Shown: piece after piece, positions 39,130 to 49,382 of the stretch
Position numbering within the stretch: position 1 is the stretch's first letter
Layout of the letters: every line of letters begins with the position of its first letter
Assembly: GCA_001600695.1 (NCBI GenBank)
Contig: BCKQ01000005.1
Span: forward strand, 322,593 to 386,592
DNA from: Ascoidea asiatica
Lineage: Eukaryota; Ascomycota; Saccharomycetes; Ascoideales; Ascoideaceae
Direction of reading: 5' to 3'
Length of the DNA stretch: 64,000 nt
Translations under genes and position numbers: made by a program
Notes under the pieces: model-generated
Told to the model about the DNA's origin: nothing
The model's database searches: none
What the model saw: only the letters and a program-made list of their open reading frames with translations

Positions 39130-40227
39130 ATGGATACAAAAGAAAATAGAATAATAAATATTGGAATTGTTGGTACTGGATTATTTGCTCAAGAGCATTT
39201 AAAAGCATTAACATCAAAAAAATTAAATTGTAAATTTCAAATTATTGGATGTTTTAATCGTACAAAATCAAAAGCAATTGAATTTAATGAAATTTATAAA
39301 AAATTAACAAAAAGTGAAAAAAATTTAAAAATTTATGAAGATATTGAAGAAATTTTTAAAGATAAAGAAATTGAAGTAATTGATGGATTATTACCTGTTG
39401 AAAATAATTTAAATTTAGTTAAATTAGCAATTAAATATAAAAAATCATTATGTTTTGAAAAACCAATTTCAAATAATTTTACTAATGGATTAGAAATTGT
39501 TAAATTAAGTGAAAAAAATAAATTAACAGTTTTAATTTTAGAAAATTTTTTATATCATAAAATTAATTCAATTATTAAAGAAAAATTAAAATTAATTGGA
39601 GATATTATATCATTTACATATAATTCAACAGGACCATTTTATTTTGAAAATAAATATTTAAAAACTTCATGGAGAAAAAATCCTCATCATATTGGAGGAT
39701 TTTTATTAGATGGAGGAGTTCATCAATTAGCATATTTAACAGATTTTTTAGGTCAAATTGAAAAAATATCAGGATTTAGTAAACAAGTTAGAAAAGAAAG
39801 TGGTACAAATGATATTTTATATTCAATTGTTAAATTAAAAGATGATAAAAATATTATTGGAAGTTTTACATATGGTAGTGCATTTGCTTCAACAGATAAA
39901 AGTAATTATTTAAAAATTTATGGTATGAAAGGTACAATAATTTTTGATTTTTCACCAAAATTTAAAAAACCAATTTTAAAAATTTGTTTAGGAGAATCAG
40001 GAGAAGAAAATAATGGAAATTATGAAACTATTGAAATTGAAGTTGATAAAGAAGATAATAAAGGTATTGGAGAAGAATTTTGTAATTTATATGAAAGTAT
40101 TATTAAAAAAGATAAAAGTTTATTGAAAGGTAAGCCAGAAGTTGCACTTCATCATTTGGCAGTTATTGATGCTGCATTAAAGAGTAATGATCTAGGAGGT
40201 GATTCAGTAAAAGTAGCTGACTGGTAA
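39130..40227 (+). CDS. Gfo/Idh/MocA-family NAD(P)-dependent oxidoreductase (YMR315W-like)
   Basis: The frame encodes 365 aa; the S. cerevisiae protein of this type, YMR315W, is of similar length (about 349). The dinucleotide-binding loop is IGIVGTGLFAQEH at about 11-23. The catalytic-site EKP is present in CFEKPIS near residue 114, and GGFLLDGGVHQLAYLTDFLG near 194-213 is the substrate-site helix (GxHxxD in many relatives, here GVHQLAY). YMR315W has been linked to NADPH supply during stress; the substrate here is unknown. Codons end in A/T almost without exception. Its 3' side carries an 18-base A-run and then the repeat array before PGK1. Confidence 0.82.
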   Translation: MDTKENRIINIGIVGTGLFAQEHLKALTSKKLNCKFQIIGCFNRTKSKAIEFNEIYKKLTKSEKNLKIYEDIEEIFKDKEIEVIDGLLPVENNLNLVKLAIKYKKSLCFEKPISNNFTNGLEIVKLSEKNKLTVLILENFLYHKINSIIKEKLKLIGDIISFTYNSTGPFYFENKYLKTSWRKNPHHIGGFLLDGGVHQLAYLTDFLGQIEKISGFSKQVRKESGTNDILYSIVKLKDDKNIIGSFTYGSAFASTDKSNYLKIYGMKGTIIFDFSPKFKKPILKICLGESGEENNGNYETIEIEVDKEDNKGIGEEFCNLYESIIKKDKSLLKGKPEVALHHLAVIDAALKSNDLGGDSVKVADW

Positions 40228-40335
40228 TTTATAGAAAATAAAGTATATAGTAAGTAATATTGGTAACATAAGTAAATAAATAATTTCTATTTTCAATATA
40301 CTATATATAAAAAAAAAAAAAAAAAATTCAAAACT

Positions 40336-40508
40336 GAAGACCAAAAGTATGGTACTCTTACAATGAGGCCATCTTTGAGGTACTTTTTATTTAGAGACCA
40401 TATTCATGGGATTTCTTTTTTTGAGACCAGGATTCAGGTAGCTCTTATTTGAGACCATTTTTATGGTATCTTTTGAGATGAGACCACTCCCGTGGCACTC
40501 TTCCCCCG
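40336..40508. repeat. Six degenerate 29-bp repeats, each with an ACC-N8-GGT dyad
   Basis: Units start at 40336, 40365, 40394, 40423, 40451 and 40480. Five are 29 bp and the fourth is 28. The consensus is GAGACCA, five variable bases, ATGGTAnTCTT and a T-rich tail. In every unit ACC (or GCC) is followed eight bases later by GGT (or GGG/GGC), so each holds a small palindrome. In units 3 and 5 the dyad is ACCAT...ATGG and in unit 6 it is ACCAC...GTGG, a paired change that keeps the symmetry. The array ends 167 bp before the PGK1 TATA box and 363 bp before its ATG. Confidence 0.8.
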
Positions 40509-40675
40509 GGCTCACCTTGCTATGGCTGTTGTGGGCTGTTGGGTGATGATTGGCGGCGAGCGAGTGAGCTGCACCTTGTTCACTGCCATCACCACACTCA
40601 TCTCTAGTTTACTGCATTTATTGTACTAAATTAACTAGAAGAATACCCACTGGACCCACTTGACCCTCACTGTGA

Positions 40676-40685
40676 TATATAAATA
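40676..40685 (+). promoter_or_regulatory. PGK1: PGK1 TATA box
   Basis: TATATAAATA matches TATAWAWR and stands 187 bp upstream of the PGK1 ATG, a usual distance in yeast. It follows a GC-rich block and precedes a pyrimidine-rich stretch typical of highly expressed yeast genes. Confidence 0.75.
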
Positions 40686-40871
40686 CTTCCAACTTTCTCT
40701 ATTTATTGAACTGGGCTTTATCTTTTATTTCAATAATTTCAACTTTTATTAGAATTATTATTATAAATTAAACTATTATATTATATTTTATAAACTATTG
40801 AATACTATTTTTATTAATATTATTATTATATTTAAACTCAATTAATCCAATTTAATCTTAAATACTCAATT

Positions 40872-42122
40872 ATGTCTCTTTCAAATAAATTATCTGTTAA
40901 AGATTTAGAATTAACTGGTAAAAGAGTTTTTATTAGAGTTGATTTTAATGTACCTTTAGATGGTAAAAAAATTACAAATAATCAAAGAATTGTTGCTGCT
41001 TTACCAACAATTAAATATGTTTTAGAAAAAAATCCAAAAGTTGTAATATTAGCTTCTCATTTAGGTAGACCAAATGGTAAAGTTACTGATAAATTTTCTT
41101 TAGCTCCAGTTGCAACTGAATTAGAATCTTTATTATCTCAAAAAGTTACTTTCTTAAATGATTGTGTAGGTGATGATGTATTAAATTCTGTTAATTCTGC
41201 AAAAGATGGTTCAGTAATTTTATTAGAAAATTTAAGATTTCATATTGAAGAAGAAGGTAGTCAAAAAATTGATGGTAAAAAAGTTAAAGCAAGTAAAGAT
41301 GATGTTACTAAATTTAGAAATCAATTATCATCTTTAGCTGATATTTATATAAATGATGCTTTTGGTACTGCTCATAGAGCTCATTCTTCAATGGTTGGTT
41401 TTGATTTACCACAAAGAGCTTCTGGTTTCTTAATGTCAAAAGAATTAACTTTTTTCGCAAAAGCTTTAGAAAATCCAGTTAGACCTTTCTTAGCAATTTT
41501 AGGTGGTGCTAAAGTTTCTGATAAAATTCAATTAATTGATAATTTATTAGATAAAGTTGATATTATTATAATTGGTGGTGGTATGGCTTTTACTTTTAAT
41601 AAAGTTATTAGTAATATGTCTATTGGTACATCTTTATTTGATGAAGCTGGTTCCAAAACTGTTCCTGCTTTAGTTGAAAAAGCTAAAAAAAATAATGTTA
41701 AATTAGTTTTACCAATTGATTTTGTTACTGCTGATAAATTTGATAAAGATGCTGAAACAAGTTATGCAACTTTAGAACAAGGTATTCCTGATCAATGGAT
41801 GGGTCTTGATGCTGGTCCAAAATCAATTAAATTATTTGAAGAAACAATTTCTGAAGCTAAAACTATTGTATGGAATGGTCCACCAGGTGTTTTTGAATTT
41901 GAAAAATTTGCTACTGGTACAAAATCAATGTTGGCTGCTTGTATTAAATCTTGTGAAAATGGTAATACTGTTATTGTTGGTGGTGGTGATACTGCTACTG
42001 TTGCCAAAAAATTTGGTGGTGCAGATAAATTATCTCATGTATCTACTGGTGGTGGTGCATCTTTAGAATTATTAGAAGGTAAAGCTTTACCAGGTGTTGT
42101 TTTCTTATCTGATAAAGAATAA
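40872..42122 (+). CDS. PGK1: 3-phosphoglycerate kinase
   Basis: The frame encodes 416 aa, the standard length for yeast Pgk1. The enzyme transfers phosphate from 1,3-bisphosphoglycerate to ADP in cytosolic glycolysis. Signatures include [15 protein letters not shown] at about 17-31, [28 protein letters not shown], the nucleotide-site [25 protein letters not shown] and [15 protein letters not shown] near the C-terminus. Codon use is strongly biased (GGT, GCT, TTA), with no in-frame CTG seen, as expected for one of the most highly expressed genes. Confidence 0.99.
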   Translation: MSLSNKLSVKDLELTGKRVFIRVDFNVPLDGKKITNNQRIVAALPTIKYVLEKNPKVVILASHLGRPNGKVTDKFSLAPVATELESLLSQKVTFLNDCVGDDVLNSVNSAKDGSVILLENLRFHIEEEGSQKIDGKKVKASKDDVTKFRNQLSSLADIYINDAFGTAHRAHSSMVGFDLPQRASGFLMSKELTFFAKALENPVRPFLAILGGAKVSDKIQLIDNLLDKVDIIIIGGGMAFTFNKVISNMSIGTSLFDEAGSKTVPALVEKAKKNNVKLVLPIDFVTADKFDKDAETSYATLEQGIPDQWMGLDAGPKSIKLFEETISEAKTIVWNGPPGVFEFEKFATGTKSMLAACIKSCENGNTVIVGGGDTATVAKKFGGADKLSHVSTGGGASLELLEGKALPGVVFLSDKE

Positions 42123-42421
42123 GTTTTCTTTTTTATCTAAAACCCATTTATTAAATTTCTTGAGTCTCAAATAACTTGACCTATTTATTTTCCTCATTAA
42201 GTTTCCGATATTATATATCCAAATACAGTATATACATTTTCTACTATTTCTTTTCTCTTTTTTTTTTTATACCAATTTTAATGAATTTACAATGATTTAT
42301 ATGAATTTTAACTATTAAAAGTTTTTCAAATTTTGTTATATGTATGCAGTACAGGAAGAAATGTTTTTGAATTTTGAGTTTTTTTTTTTTATTTTTTTAT
42401 TATTTTACTATTTTCTAAGTT

Positions 42422-42701
42422 CTATCGTCTATATACTTTATCTAAAGAATTTAATGAATTCATCATTACCATAACTTCATTACTATTTTCTTTTAAATTA
42501 TTCGAAGAATTCAAGACATTTTTCTTTGTTGAAATTTTAATTTCATTTGCATAAAGTCTTAAAGATTTTGCAACTGGTCCACCTTTACTTAACATATTCA
42601 GTAATAAAGTACTAAAATTTATACTCATTTCATTCCAATAATAATTTATTAAATTTTTATTATTTAAATTACTATTTTTTATTAAATATTCATATAAATT
42701 A

Positions 42702-42761
<60 letters not shown>

Positions 42762-43891
42762 GTAGTAGTAGTAGTAGTAGTAGTATTACTAGCAGTATTT
42801 GATTGAAGAAAATTAGACCAAAAATTTATTGAAATTTTGTCAGAATTTTGAGAATTATAAATTGGTAAATTAATTGAATTTAATATTGAATTACAAAAAT
42901 CATTTAAAAAAATAGCAATATTTGAAATTCTATTCATTGTTGAATCAAAATTTCTTGGAGATGTTAAAACTTTTGAGAATAAATTTATTGAATAATTTAA
43001 ATTATTTGATAACATTGAATTAAAAGAAATTAATAAAGAATTTTGATCAATTATATATAAAGATAAAAATAATAATTTAATATTATTTTTATTTTTTTCA
43101 ATATTTTTTGAACTAAATTTATTATTATTAATTGAGAAATTTTGAATTAAATTTGAATAAATTTTAATTAAATTTAATTTATAAGAAGATAATAAAGTTT
43201 TATAATCTTTAAATAATTTTAAAGAATTTAAATTATCATTTTTTAATAAATTATTTAAATAATAATAGTTTTTAATTAAATTTATATTAAATAAAGAATC
43301 ATTTGATTGAAAATTATTTTCAATAGAATTTTCAATAGAATTTTCAATAGAATTTTCAATAGAATTTTGAAAATTATTTTGAATATCATTATAAATATTA
43401 ATAAAAGAAGTGAATAAATTTATGAAATAAATAAAATTTTTTAACAAATTTGAAGTATTATAAATTTTTGTTAAAGAATTATTTAATTTTTTATAATTAT
43501 TAAAAGGAATTATTAAATTTTTATCAATTTTTTCAAATTGAGAATTTAAATGATCAATTGAAGGTAATAAATTTGAATTAATTAAATGATTAAATTTAAA
43601 ATTTTTATTAAATTCATCAATTAAAAATTCATAATTTGTAGAAGAAATTGAATTTAATTTTTCATTAACTTCTAAAATATCAAAATTTAATTTTTTAATT
43701 GGATTTTTTATATCTAAAGTAGCATCAGAAGAAGAAATATTGTCATTTAAAATATAATCATTATTCATTGAAGATAATAAAGAATTTGCATAAGTAATTG
43801 GTTGGAAATCATCATTTGTAAAATCTTTGAACTCATCTAATTCTTTATCCAAAACCTCTAAACTTGAATCTATGATTTTAGTGTTGTCCAT
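42422..43891 (-). CDS. COG5: Conserved oligomeric Golgi complex subunit 5
   Basis: The frame encodes 489 aa (S. cerevisiae Cog5 is about 403). The N-terminus carries the Cog5 entry: DDFQPITYANSLLSS, then IKNPIKKLNFDILEVNEKL and TNYEFLIDEF. The rest is helical and Asn/Leu-rich, ending with NMLSKGGPVAKSLRLYANEI, also Cog5-like. COG tethers vesicles in retrograde intra-Golgi transport. Extra length comes from repeats: four NSIEN units encoded by a 15-bp tandem repeat (about 43318-43370) and a Thr/Asn homopolymer from (GTA)n and (TTA)n runs (about 42705-42785). It is convergent with PGK1, with 299 bp between stops. Confidence 0.78.
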
Positions 43892-45124
43892 CTTTGGTGG
43901 ATTGCAATTGAAGTCCTGAATGAACCTCTAAGAAGATATGATATGGTATGATATTATATCAATCGATTGATATATTTTATTTCATTGAAAGCATCTATTG
44001 ATATTTCAATCAATGATATTTCAGTCAATAATATTTCAGTCAATAATATTTCAAATCAGATATATTTCAATCAGTATCCAAAACCAACAAAACCCTTTCA
44101 ATCTCCAATCTCCAATCTCCAATCTCCAATCTTCAATCTTCTCTCAGCGCTCTTTTGTAACGTCAACGTTGAAGTTAAGAAAAAAACTGTCACCCGGCGG
44201 TTAAAGGAAAGCACCGGGGAAAAAAGCAGCGGAGGCGGAAACGCGGACAGGAACTGGGTTGAAACTAAAAAAGGCAATCCACGACAACGGAACAGCAGCG
44301 GAAACCACTACTGTGGATGTAATGCAACCACACCCGCTCTAACGCTTTTAAAGGTGTGCATATGCTTTGTTTTGCATGTAGAGACGTATGCAATCTTATG
44401 CCGCTAGATGCATGGCACGAGGCGGCAAAAAAGGGTGTTCGTTAAAGTGTTCGTGAAGAGAGCAAAACACTGTTTGGCAACATATTTTTGAATTTGAGAA
44501 ACTGGCAAAATGCTGGCTAGTTTTTTTTCAAATGTATGGAGGAATTTAACTGAAAATAATTACGCGTCTGTTCGTTAAGCTGTTTGCTAGAGGTTGTTTG
44601 CTCGCATACCGGCTCGTTCCAGACATTTTCAATTTTCACATCTTTTTGTATTAATTCAAAGTTACTCTTCTGTTAACTTTCGCTTTTTGAAATTTTTATC
44701 GTGAAATATTTTTTTGAAAAAAAATTTTGATGAAAATAAAACAATTTTGAAATAAAAAAAAAAAAAAAAAAATTTTTTTAGAGTGATCTGTTTAAAAAAC
44801 TGTTTAATATATATTAATATATACCTTCCTCAGATTAATTTATTATTTCTTAATGAATTATAAAAATTTCATCTTTTCATTTATTCATTTATTTATTCAT
44901 TAATTCATTAATTTATTTTCTTTCTTCATTTCCCTAATCTTCTTCATTTCGGTTTGATATATTCTTTATTCAAATATTCAATATTTAGTAATCAATAATC
45001 AATAATCAATAATCAATCATCAATTAATAATATTTGGATTTTTTCATTACAGATATTAACTTAATAAATATTACTTGCTTTATAAATATTTCAAAATTCT
45101 ACAATAATAAAAACTTAATAAAAA
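43892..45124. promoter_or_regulatory. Divergent COG5/KAP123 promoter, GC-rich in the middle
   Basis: Next to COG5 are tandem repeats: ATATTTCAGTCAATA-type units (about 44005-44075) and seven-base ATCTCCA repeats (about 44101-44130). A GC-rich block follows (about 44160-44420). ACGCGT, a perfect MCB core, is at 44562-44567. Near KAP123 there is a long A-run (about 44755-44772) and T/A-rich repeats. Frames at 43967-44407 begin at a TTG and run through repeats, so no gene is called. Confidence 0.5.
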
Positions 45125-48100
45125 ATGGATAATCAATACCTTGCTTCTTTAGAAGAAACTTTAAGATTGGCTACTTTACCAGATACTGATACAATTAAAA
45201 ATGCAACTGCTAATTTAAAAAAAAATTTCTATTCAGATTCAAAATCTTTACCTGCAATGATTCATATCTTTCAAAATCATTCTGATGATTCAATTAAACA
45301 AATAGCTGCTGTTGAATCAAGAAAATTAGTTCAAAAACATTGGGCTAATATTGATAATAATACTAAATCTCAAATTAGACCTTCTTTATTATCTCAAGCT
45401 TTATCAAATTCAAATTCAAAATTATTTAATCATAATATTGCAAGATTAATTACTTCAATTGCTGATATAGATTTATCAAAAGGTAATTGGAATGAATTAT
45501 TACCAACTTTAGTTTCAAATAGTACTGAAAATATAAATCAAAATGCAATTTATATCATTTATACTCTTTTAGAATCTTATAATCCTGTTATATGTAAAAA
45601 AGAATATGTTAATGATTTATTATCTTTATTTGCTAAAATTTTAACTGAACAATCAATTGATTTAGATTTAAAAACAACTGCTTTATTATCTTTATCTTTA
45701 ATTGCAACTGTAATTGAATCAAGTGGTGATAATGATCATGATCATGAAGATAATGATCAACATGATCATCCTCATGATGATGATGAATCTTATGCTGAAA
45801 AAGAAATTGATGAAACTTTAGCTGCAAATTTTCAATCTTTAATAACTCCAATGATTAATGTATTAAAATTAGTTGTTCAATCAAATGATACTATTAATGC
45901 AAAAGAAGTATTTAATGCTTTTAATGATTTTATTTATCTTGATAATAAATTATTAGGTGATAATTTATTAACTTTAATTAATGTAATGTTTGAAATTGCT
46001 TTAAATAAAAATAATGTTGAAGAAGAAATTAGAGTAATGGCTTTAACATTTTTATCTCGTGTAATTTCATTAAGAAAAACAAAAGTTACTCAAAATAAAT
46101 TAGGTCCATCTTTTACTTTATCTACTCTTAAAATTGCTTCTGAACCTGTTGATATTGATGATGAATTAAATAATGAAGATGAAGATAATGAAAATGAAGA
46201 AAGTACTCCTGGTGCTTTAGCCTTAAAACTTTTATGTGATTTATCAACTGAATTACCTCCTTCTCAAACTATTTTACCTTTATTTGAAACTTTACCTTCT
46301 TTATTAAATTCTTCTGATAAATTTGAAAGAAGAGCTGGTATATTAGCTATTGGTTTAACAACTGGTGGTGCTCCAGATTATGTTAATATTCATTTATCAA
46401 AATTAATTCCACTTTTAATTAATGGTTTAAAAGATTCAGAGTTAATTGTAAAATTAGCAACTTTAAAAACTGTTAGTGAATTAACAACTGAATTACAAGA
46501 TGGTATTACTGAATATCATGAACATTTATTACCTTTAATAATTGAAATTATTGATTCTGCAACTAATATTATGGTTTATAAAAATGCAACTTTTGCTTTA
46601 GATGGTTTAATTGAATATATGAATCATGATGCTATTTTAATTTATTTAGAACCATTAATGAATAAACTTTTCCAAATGTTGCAAAATTCTGATTCTCCTT
46701 CTTTAAGTACTGCAATTGTTTCTGCTATTGGTTCAACTGCTTTTGCCGCAGGTAAAGCTTTTATTCCATATTTTAATCAGTCTTTACAATTATTAGAACC
46801 ATTAATACATTCTCAATCTGATCCATCTAAAAAAGATAGTGAACTTCCAGAAGTTGAAATTGAATTAAAAGCTTCAACATTTGAAAATATTTCAACTATG
46901 GCTAGAGCTGTTGGTCCAGAACCATTTGCCAAATTTGCTGAACCTTTAGTTAATTCTGCTTATAATTCCATGAATTCGGATGCTCCAAGATTAAGAGAAT
47001 CTGGTTTCGCTTTTGTTTCAAATATGGCTAAAGTTTATGGTAAAGATTTTACTCCATTTTTAGAAAAATTAGTTCCAGAAATTTTCAAATGTTTAGAACA
47101 AGAAGAAATTAATGCTGATGAATTAGTTAATGAAATTGATCCAAATGATTCAACATTTTCTGTTCAAGATATTATTGATGGTGCTGCTGGTGAAGATGAA
47201 GATGATTTAGATGGAAAATTTCAACTTCATACTGGTATTACTATGGAAAAAGAGATTGCAGCTTTAGCTTTAGCTGAATTAGCTATTGCTACAGGAAATG
47301 ATTTTGCTAAATATATTGAAAGTTCTATAAAAATTCTTAATGATCAAATTGATAATTCTTTTGGTATTGTTCAAGCAGCATTAAACTCTCTTTGGAAAAT
47401 TGTTGTTGCAATGTTTAAAGCTAATTATATAAATCCAAGTGAAAATAAAGATATAATTAAATATCCAATTGGTGCAGTAACAGAATCTTATGTTAATTCT
47501 GATATTTTAGCTATGATTAAATTAGCAAGATCTAAATCTTTAGAAACTTTACAAAATGAATATGGTTTAACTCTTGTTTATACAATTTTGGATAATTTTA
47601 CTGAATCAATTAAAACAATTGGTCCAATAGCTATAATGGATAATGGAGATAGTTCTGAATTAGAACAATTATGTGTTGAATTAATGAAAATTATTAAAGG
47701 TGAACATCCATGTCAGATGGATGAAGATAAAATTGAAGAAGATGAGGATACATCAGAAATGGAAGCTTCTTTATATGATTCAGCTTTAGAAACTTTAGTT
47801 TCGTTATCAATAGCTTTAGGAACTGATTTTAATAAAGTATTTCAATCATTTAAAGATGTTATTATTGGTCAATTAAATAGTAAATCAAAAACTAAAAGAA
47901 GTTCAATTATTGGATCTTTAGCAGAAATTTGTTTAGGATTAAAAGATTCAAATTCATATTCTAAAGAATTATTAGAAATATTTATTGGTATTTTAAGTAA
48001 TGATAAAGCCTTAGATGTTAGAAGTAATTCAGCTTATGGTATTGGAATAATTATTGAAAATTCTTCAGAAGATTTTTCTTCAGTTTATCCAAATATAATG

Positions 48101-48598
48101 AATGAATTATCAAAATTATTAAATAAAACTGAAAAAGAAGCTAATAAACATATTGATGATGAAAATGGAACTGAAACTATCAATAGATCATATGCTAATG
48201 CATGTGGATGTGTTTCTAGATTAATTTTGAAAAATTCTTCAGTTATTCCATTAAGTGATGTATTACCAGTTTTAATTTCACATTTACCAATTGCTTCAGC
48301 TTTTGAAGAAAATGCTCCAATATTTGAATTAATTTTAAAATTATATCAAGAAAATAATGCATATATTTTATCAGAAACTGCAACTGTTGTTGGTATATTT
48401 TCTGCTGTATTCAAAAAAGAATTAGAAATTACTAAATTAGAAAATGAATCCACTTTAGGTAGAGAACAAAATATTGATACCTTAAAACAATTTCAAAGTC
48501 CAGAATTAAAAAATAAAATTATTGAATTATTAAAATTCTTAGATGGTAAATATAATGGAATTGTCTCTAATGATGAAATTTTAAAAACTATTATTTAA
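45125..48598 (+). CDS. KAP123: Karyopherin beta Kap123 (importin-4 type)
   Basis: The frame encodes 1157 aa, near the length of S. cerevisiae Kap123 (1113). The N-terminus LASLEETLRLATLPDTDTIK and AAVESRKLVQKHW are the importin-beta entry, followed by HEAT repeats over the whole length (for example ERRAGILAIGLTTGG near 405 and RLRESGFAFVSNMAKVYG near 620). An acidic loop with His/Asp repeats (DHDHEDNDQHDHPHDD) near 205-220 and a second acidic insert DELNNEDEDNENEE near 345 interrupt the solenoid. Kap123 imports ribosomal proteins and histones H3/H4 into the nucleus. Codon bias is strong, fitting high expression. Confidence 0.93.
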   Translation: MDNQYLASLEETLRLATLPDTDTIKNATANLKKNFYSDSKSLPAMIHIFQNHSDDSIKQIAAVESRKLVQKHWANIDNNTKSQIRPSLLSQALSNSNSKLFNHNIARLITSIADIDLSKGNWNELLPTLVSNSTENINQNAIYIIYTLLESYNPVICKKEYVNDLLSLFAKILTEQSIDLDLKTTALLSLSLIATVIESSGDNDHDHEDNDQHDHPHDDDESYAEKEIDETLAANFQSLITPMINVLKLVVQSNDTINAKEVFNAFNDFIYLDNKLLGDNLLTLINVMFEIALNKNNVEEEIRVMALTFLSRVISLRKTKVTQNKLGPSFTLSTLKIASEPVDIDDELNNEDEDNENEESTPGALALKLLCDLSTELPPSQTILPLFETLPSLLNSSDKFERRAGILAIGLTTGGAPDYVNIHLSKLIPLLINGLKDSELIVKLATLKTVSELTTELQDGITEYHEHLLPLIIEIIDSATNIMVYKNATFALDGLIEYMNHDAILIYLEPLMNKLFQMLQNSDSPSLSTAIVSAIGSTAFAAGKAFIPYFNQSLQLLEPLIHSQSDPSKKDSELPEVEIELKASTFENISTMARAVGPEPFAKFAEPLVNSAYNSMNSDAPRLRESGFAFVSNMAKVYGKDFTPFLEKLVPEIFKCLEQEEINADELVNEIDPNDSTFSVQDIIDGAAGEDEDDLDGKFQLHTGITMEKEIAALALAELAIATGNDFAKYIESSIKILNDQIDNSFGIVQAALNSLWKIVVAMFKANYINPSENKDIIKYPIGAVTESYVNSDILAMIKLARSKSLETLQNEYGLTLVYTILDNFTESIKTIGPIAIMDNGDSSELEQLCVELMKIIKGEHPCQMDEDKIEEDEDTSEMEASLYDSALETLVSLSIALGTDFNKVFQSFKDVIIGQLNSKSKTKRSSIIGSLAEICLGLKDSNSYSKELLEIFIGILSNDKALDVRSNSAYGIGIIIENSSEDFSSVYPNIMNELSKLLNKTEKEANKHIDDENGTETINRSYANACGCVSRLILKNSSVIPLSDVLPVLISHLPIASAFEENAPIFELILKLYQENNAYILSETATVVGIFSAVFKKELEITKLENESTLGREQNIDTLKQFQSPELKNKIIELLKFLDGKYNGIVSNDEILKTII

Positions 48599-49382
48599 CT
48601 TTTCAAAAAAAAATAATTAATTTTAAAAAAGATCTCCTTGTCATACGTCCAAGCTCGTTAACTTGTTTTCACCTATTATATGTTTTATTCATACTCTCGC
48701 ACTCATTCCTGGTTAGCGCCTCATTTTTAGATTTATTCTTAACCAGTATAGTATCAATTTTGCTCTTTTAATTTTATTTAGTTTTATTTAATTTTAGTTT
48801 ATTTTATCTAGTTGTCATTTTTCCCTTCAATTTCTCCCAATCTCTCCCCCCACCAATTTTTTCCTTATCTTTTTTTATAAAAATTCAATATTAATATTAA
48901 TATCCTTTTTATTCCATACTTTAATCAACCCTTCATTCTGTCATTAACGTCTTTGTCATTCACCATTTTCCCATTTCTGGCTCTCTTTTGTATTTAGTTT
49001 TACGTATCATTCTTCAGTTTCCTCTTTAAAAAATGGATTATCCAAAATTGTTCCACTTTTTGTAGTTGTTTTTGTAGTTGTTTTGTTTTCTGTCTGTCCA
49101 GTACAAAGCGTTACAGAGTGACAGAAGGCCGAATGTTGGGTGCTCCGTTTTAGTAATTTTTCAATAAACCACCCAAACAGAAACTGAATTCAGTTTTAGT
49201 TTTGTAAATTGAAGTAAAAAATGAAATAAAAATGAAATAAAAATGAAATTAAAATGAAATAAAAACAGGATTTCAAAAGAATTCAAAGGGGATTCAGGAT
49301 CATTAGAATCGAATAGTTTAAAGTTTTAACTCCATTGAATTTGTATCAAGTATAATTCAATTCATTCAGAGAATTTAAAGAA
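48599..49382. other. Intergenic region between KAP123 and GPI10
   Basis: C/T-rich and T-rich sequence after the KAP123 stop (about 48650-49020) is followed by a moderately GC-rich stretch (about 49070-49160) and an AAATGAAAT repeat (about 49218-49262). No gene or convincing site was recognised. Confidence 0.55.

Larger units (their letters stand above)
40228..40871 (+). promoter_or_regulatory. PGK1 promoter region
   Basis: This stretch contains the 3' end of the oxidoreductase gene, an A-run (about 40309-40326), the six-unit palindromic array (40336-40508), a GC-rich block (about 40495-40670), the TATA box (40676-40685) and a C/T-rich initiator region with CTTCC (Gcr1-type core) at 40686-40690. 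The order upstream array, GC block, TATA and pyrimidine tract fits a strong glycolytic promoter. Confidence 0.65.

Noticed and set aside
43967-44407. 146-codon frame beside COG5
   Set aside because: Starts at TTG and passes through tandem repeats and a GC-rich promoter block; no domain.
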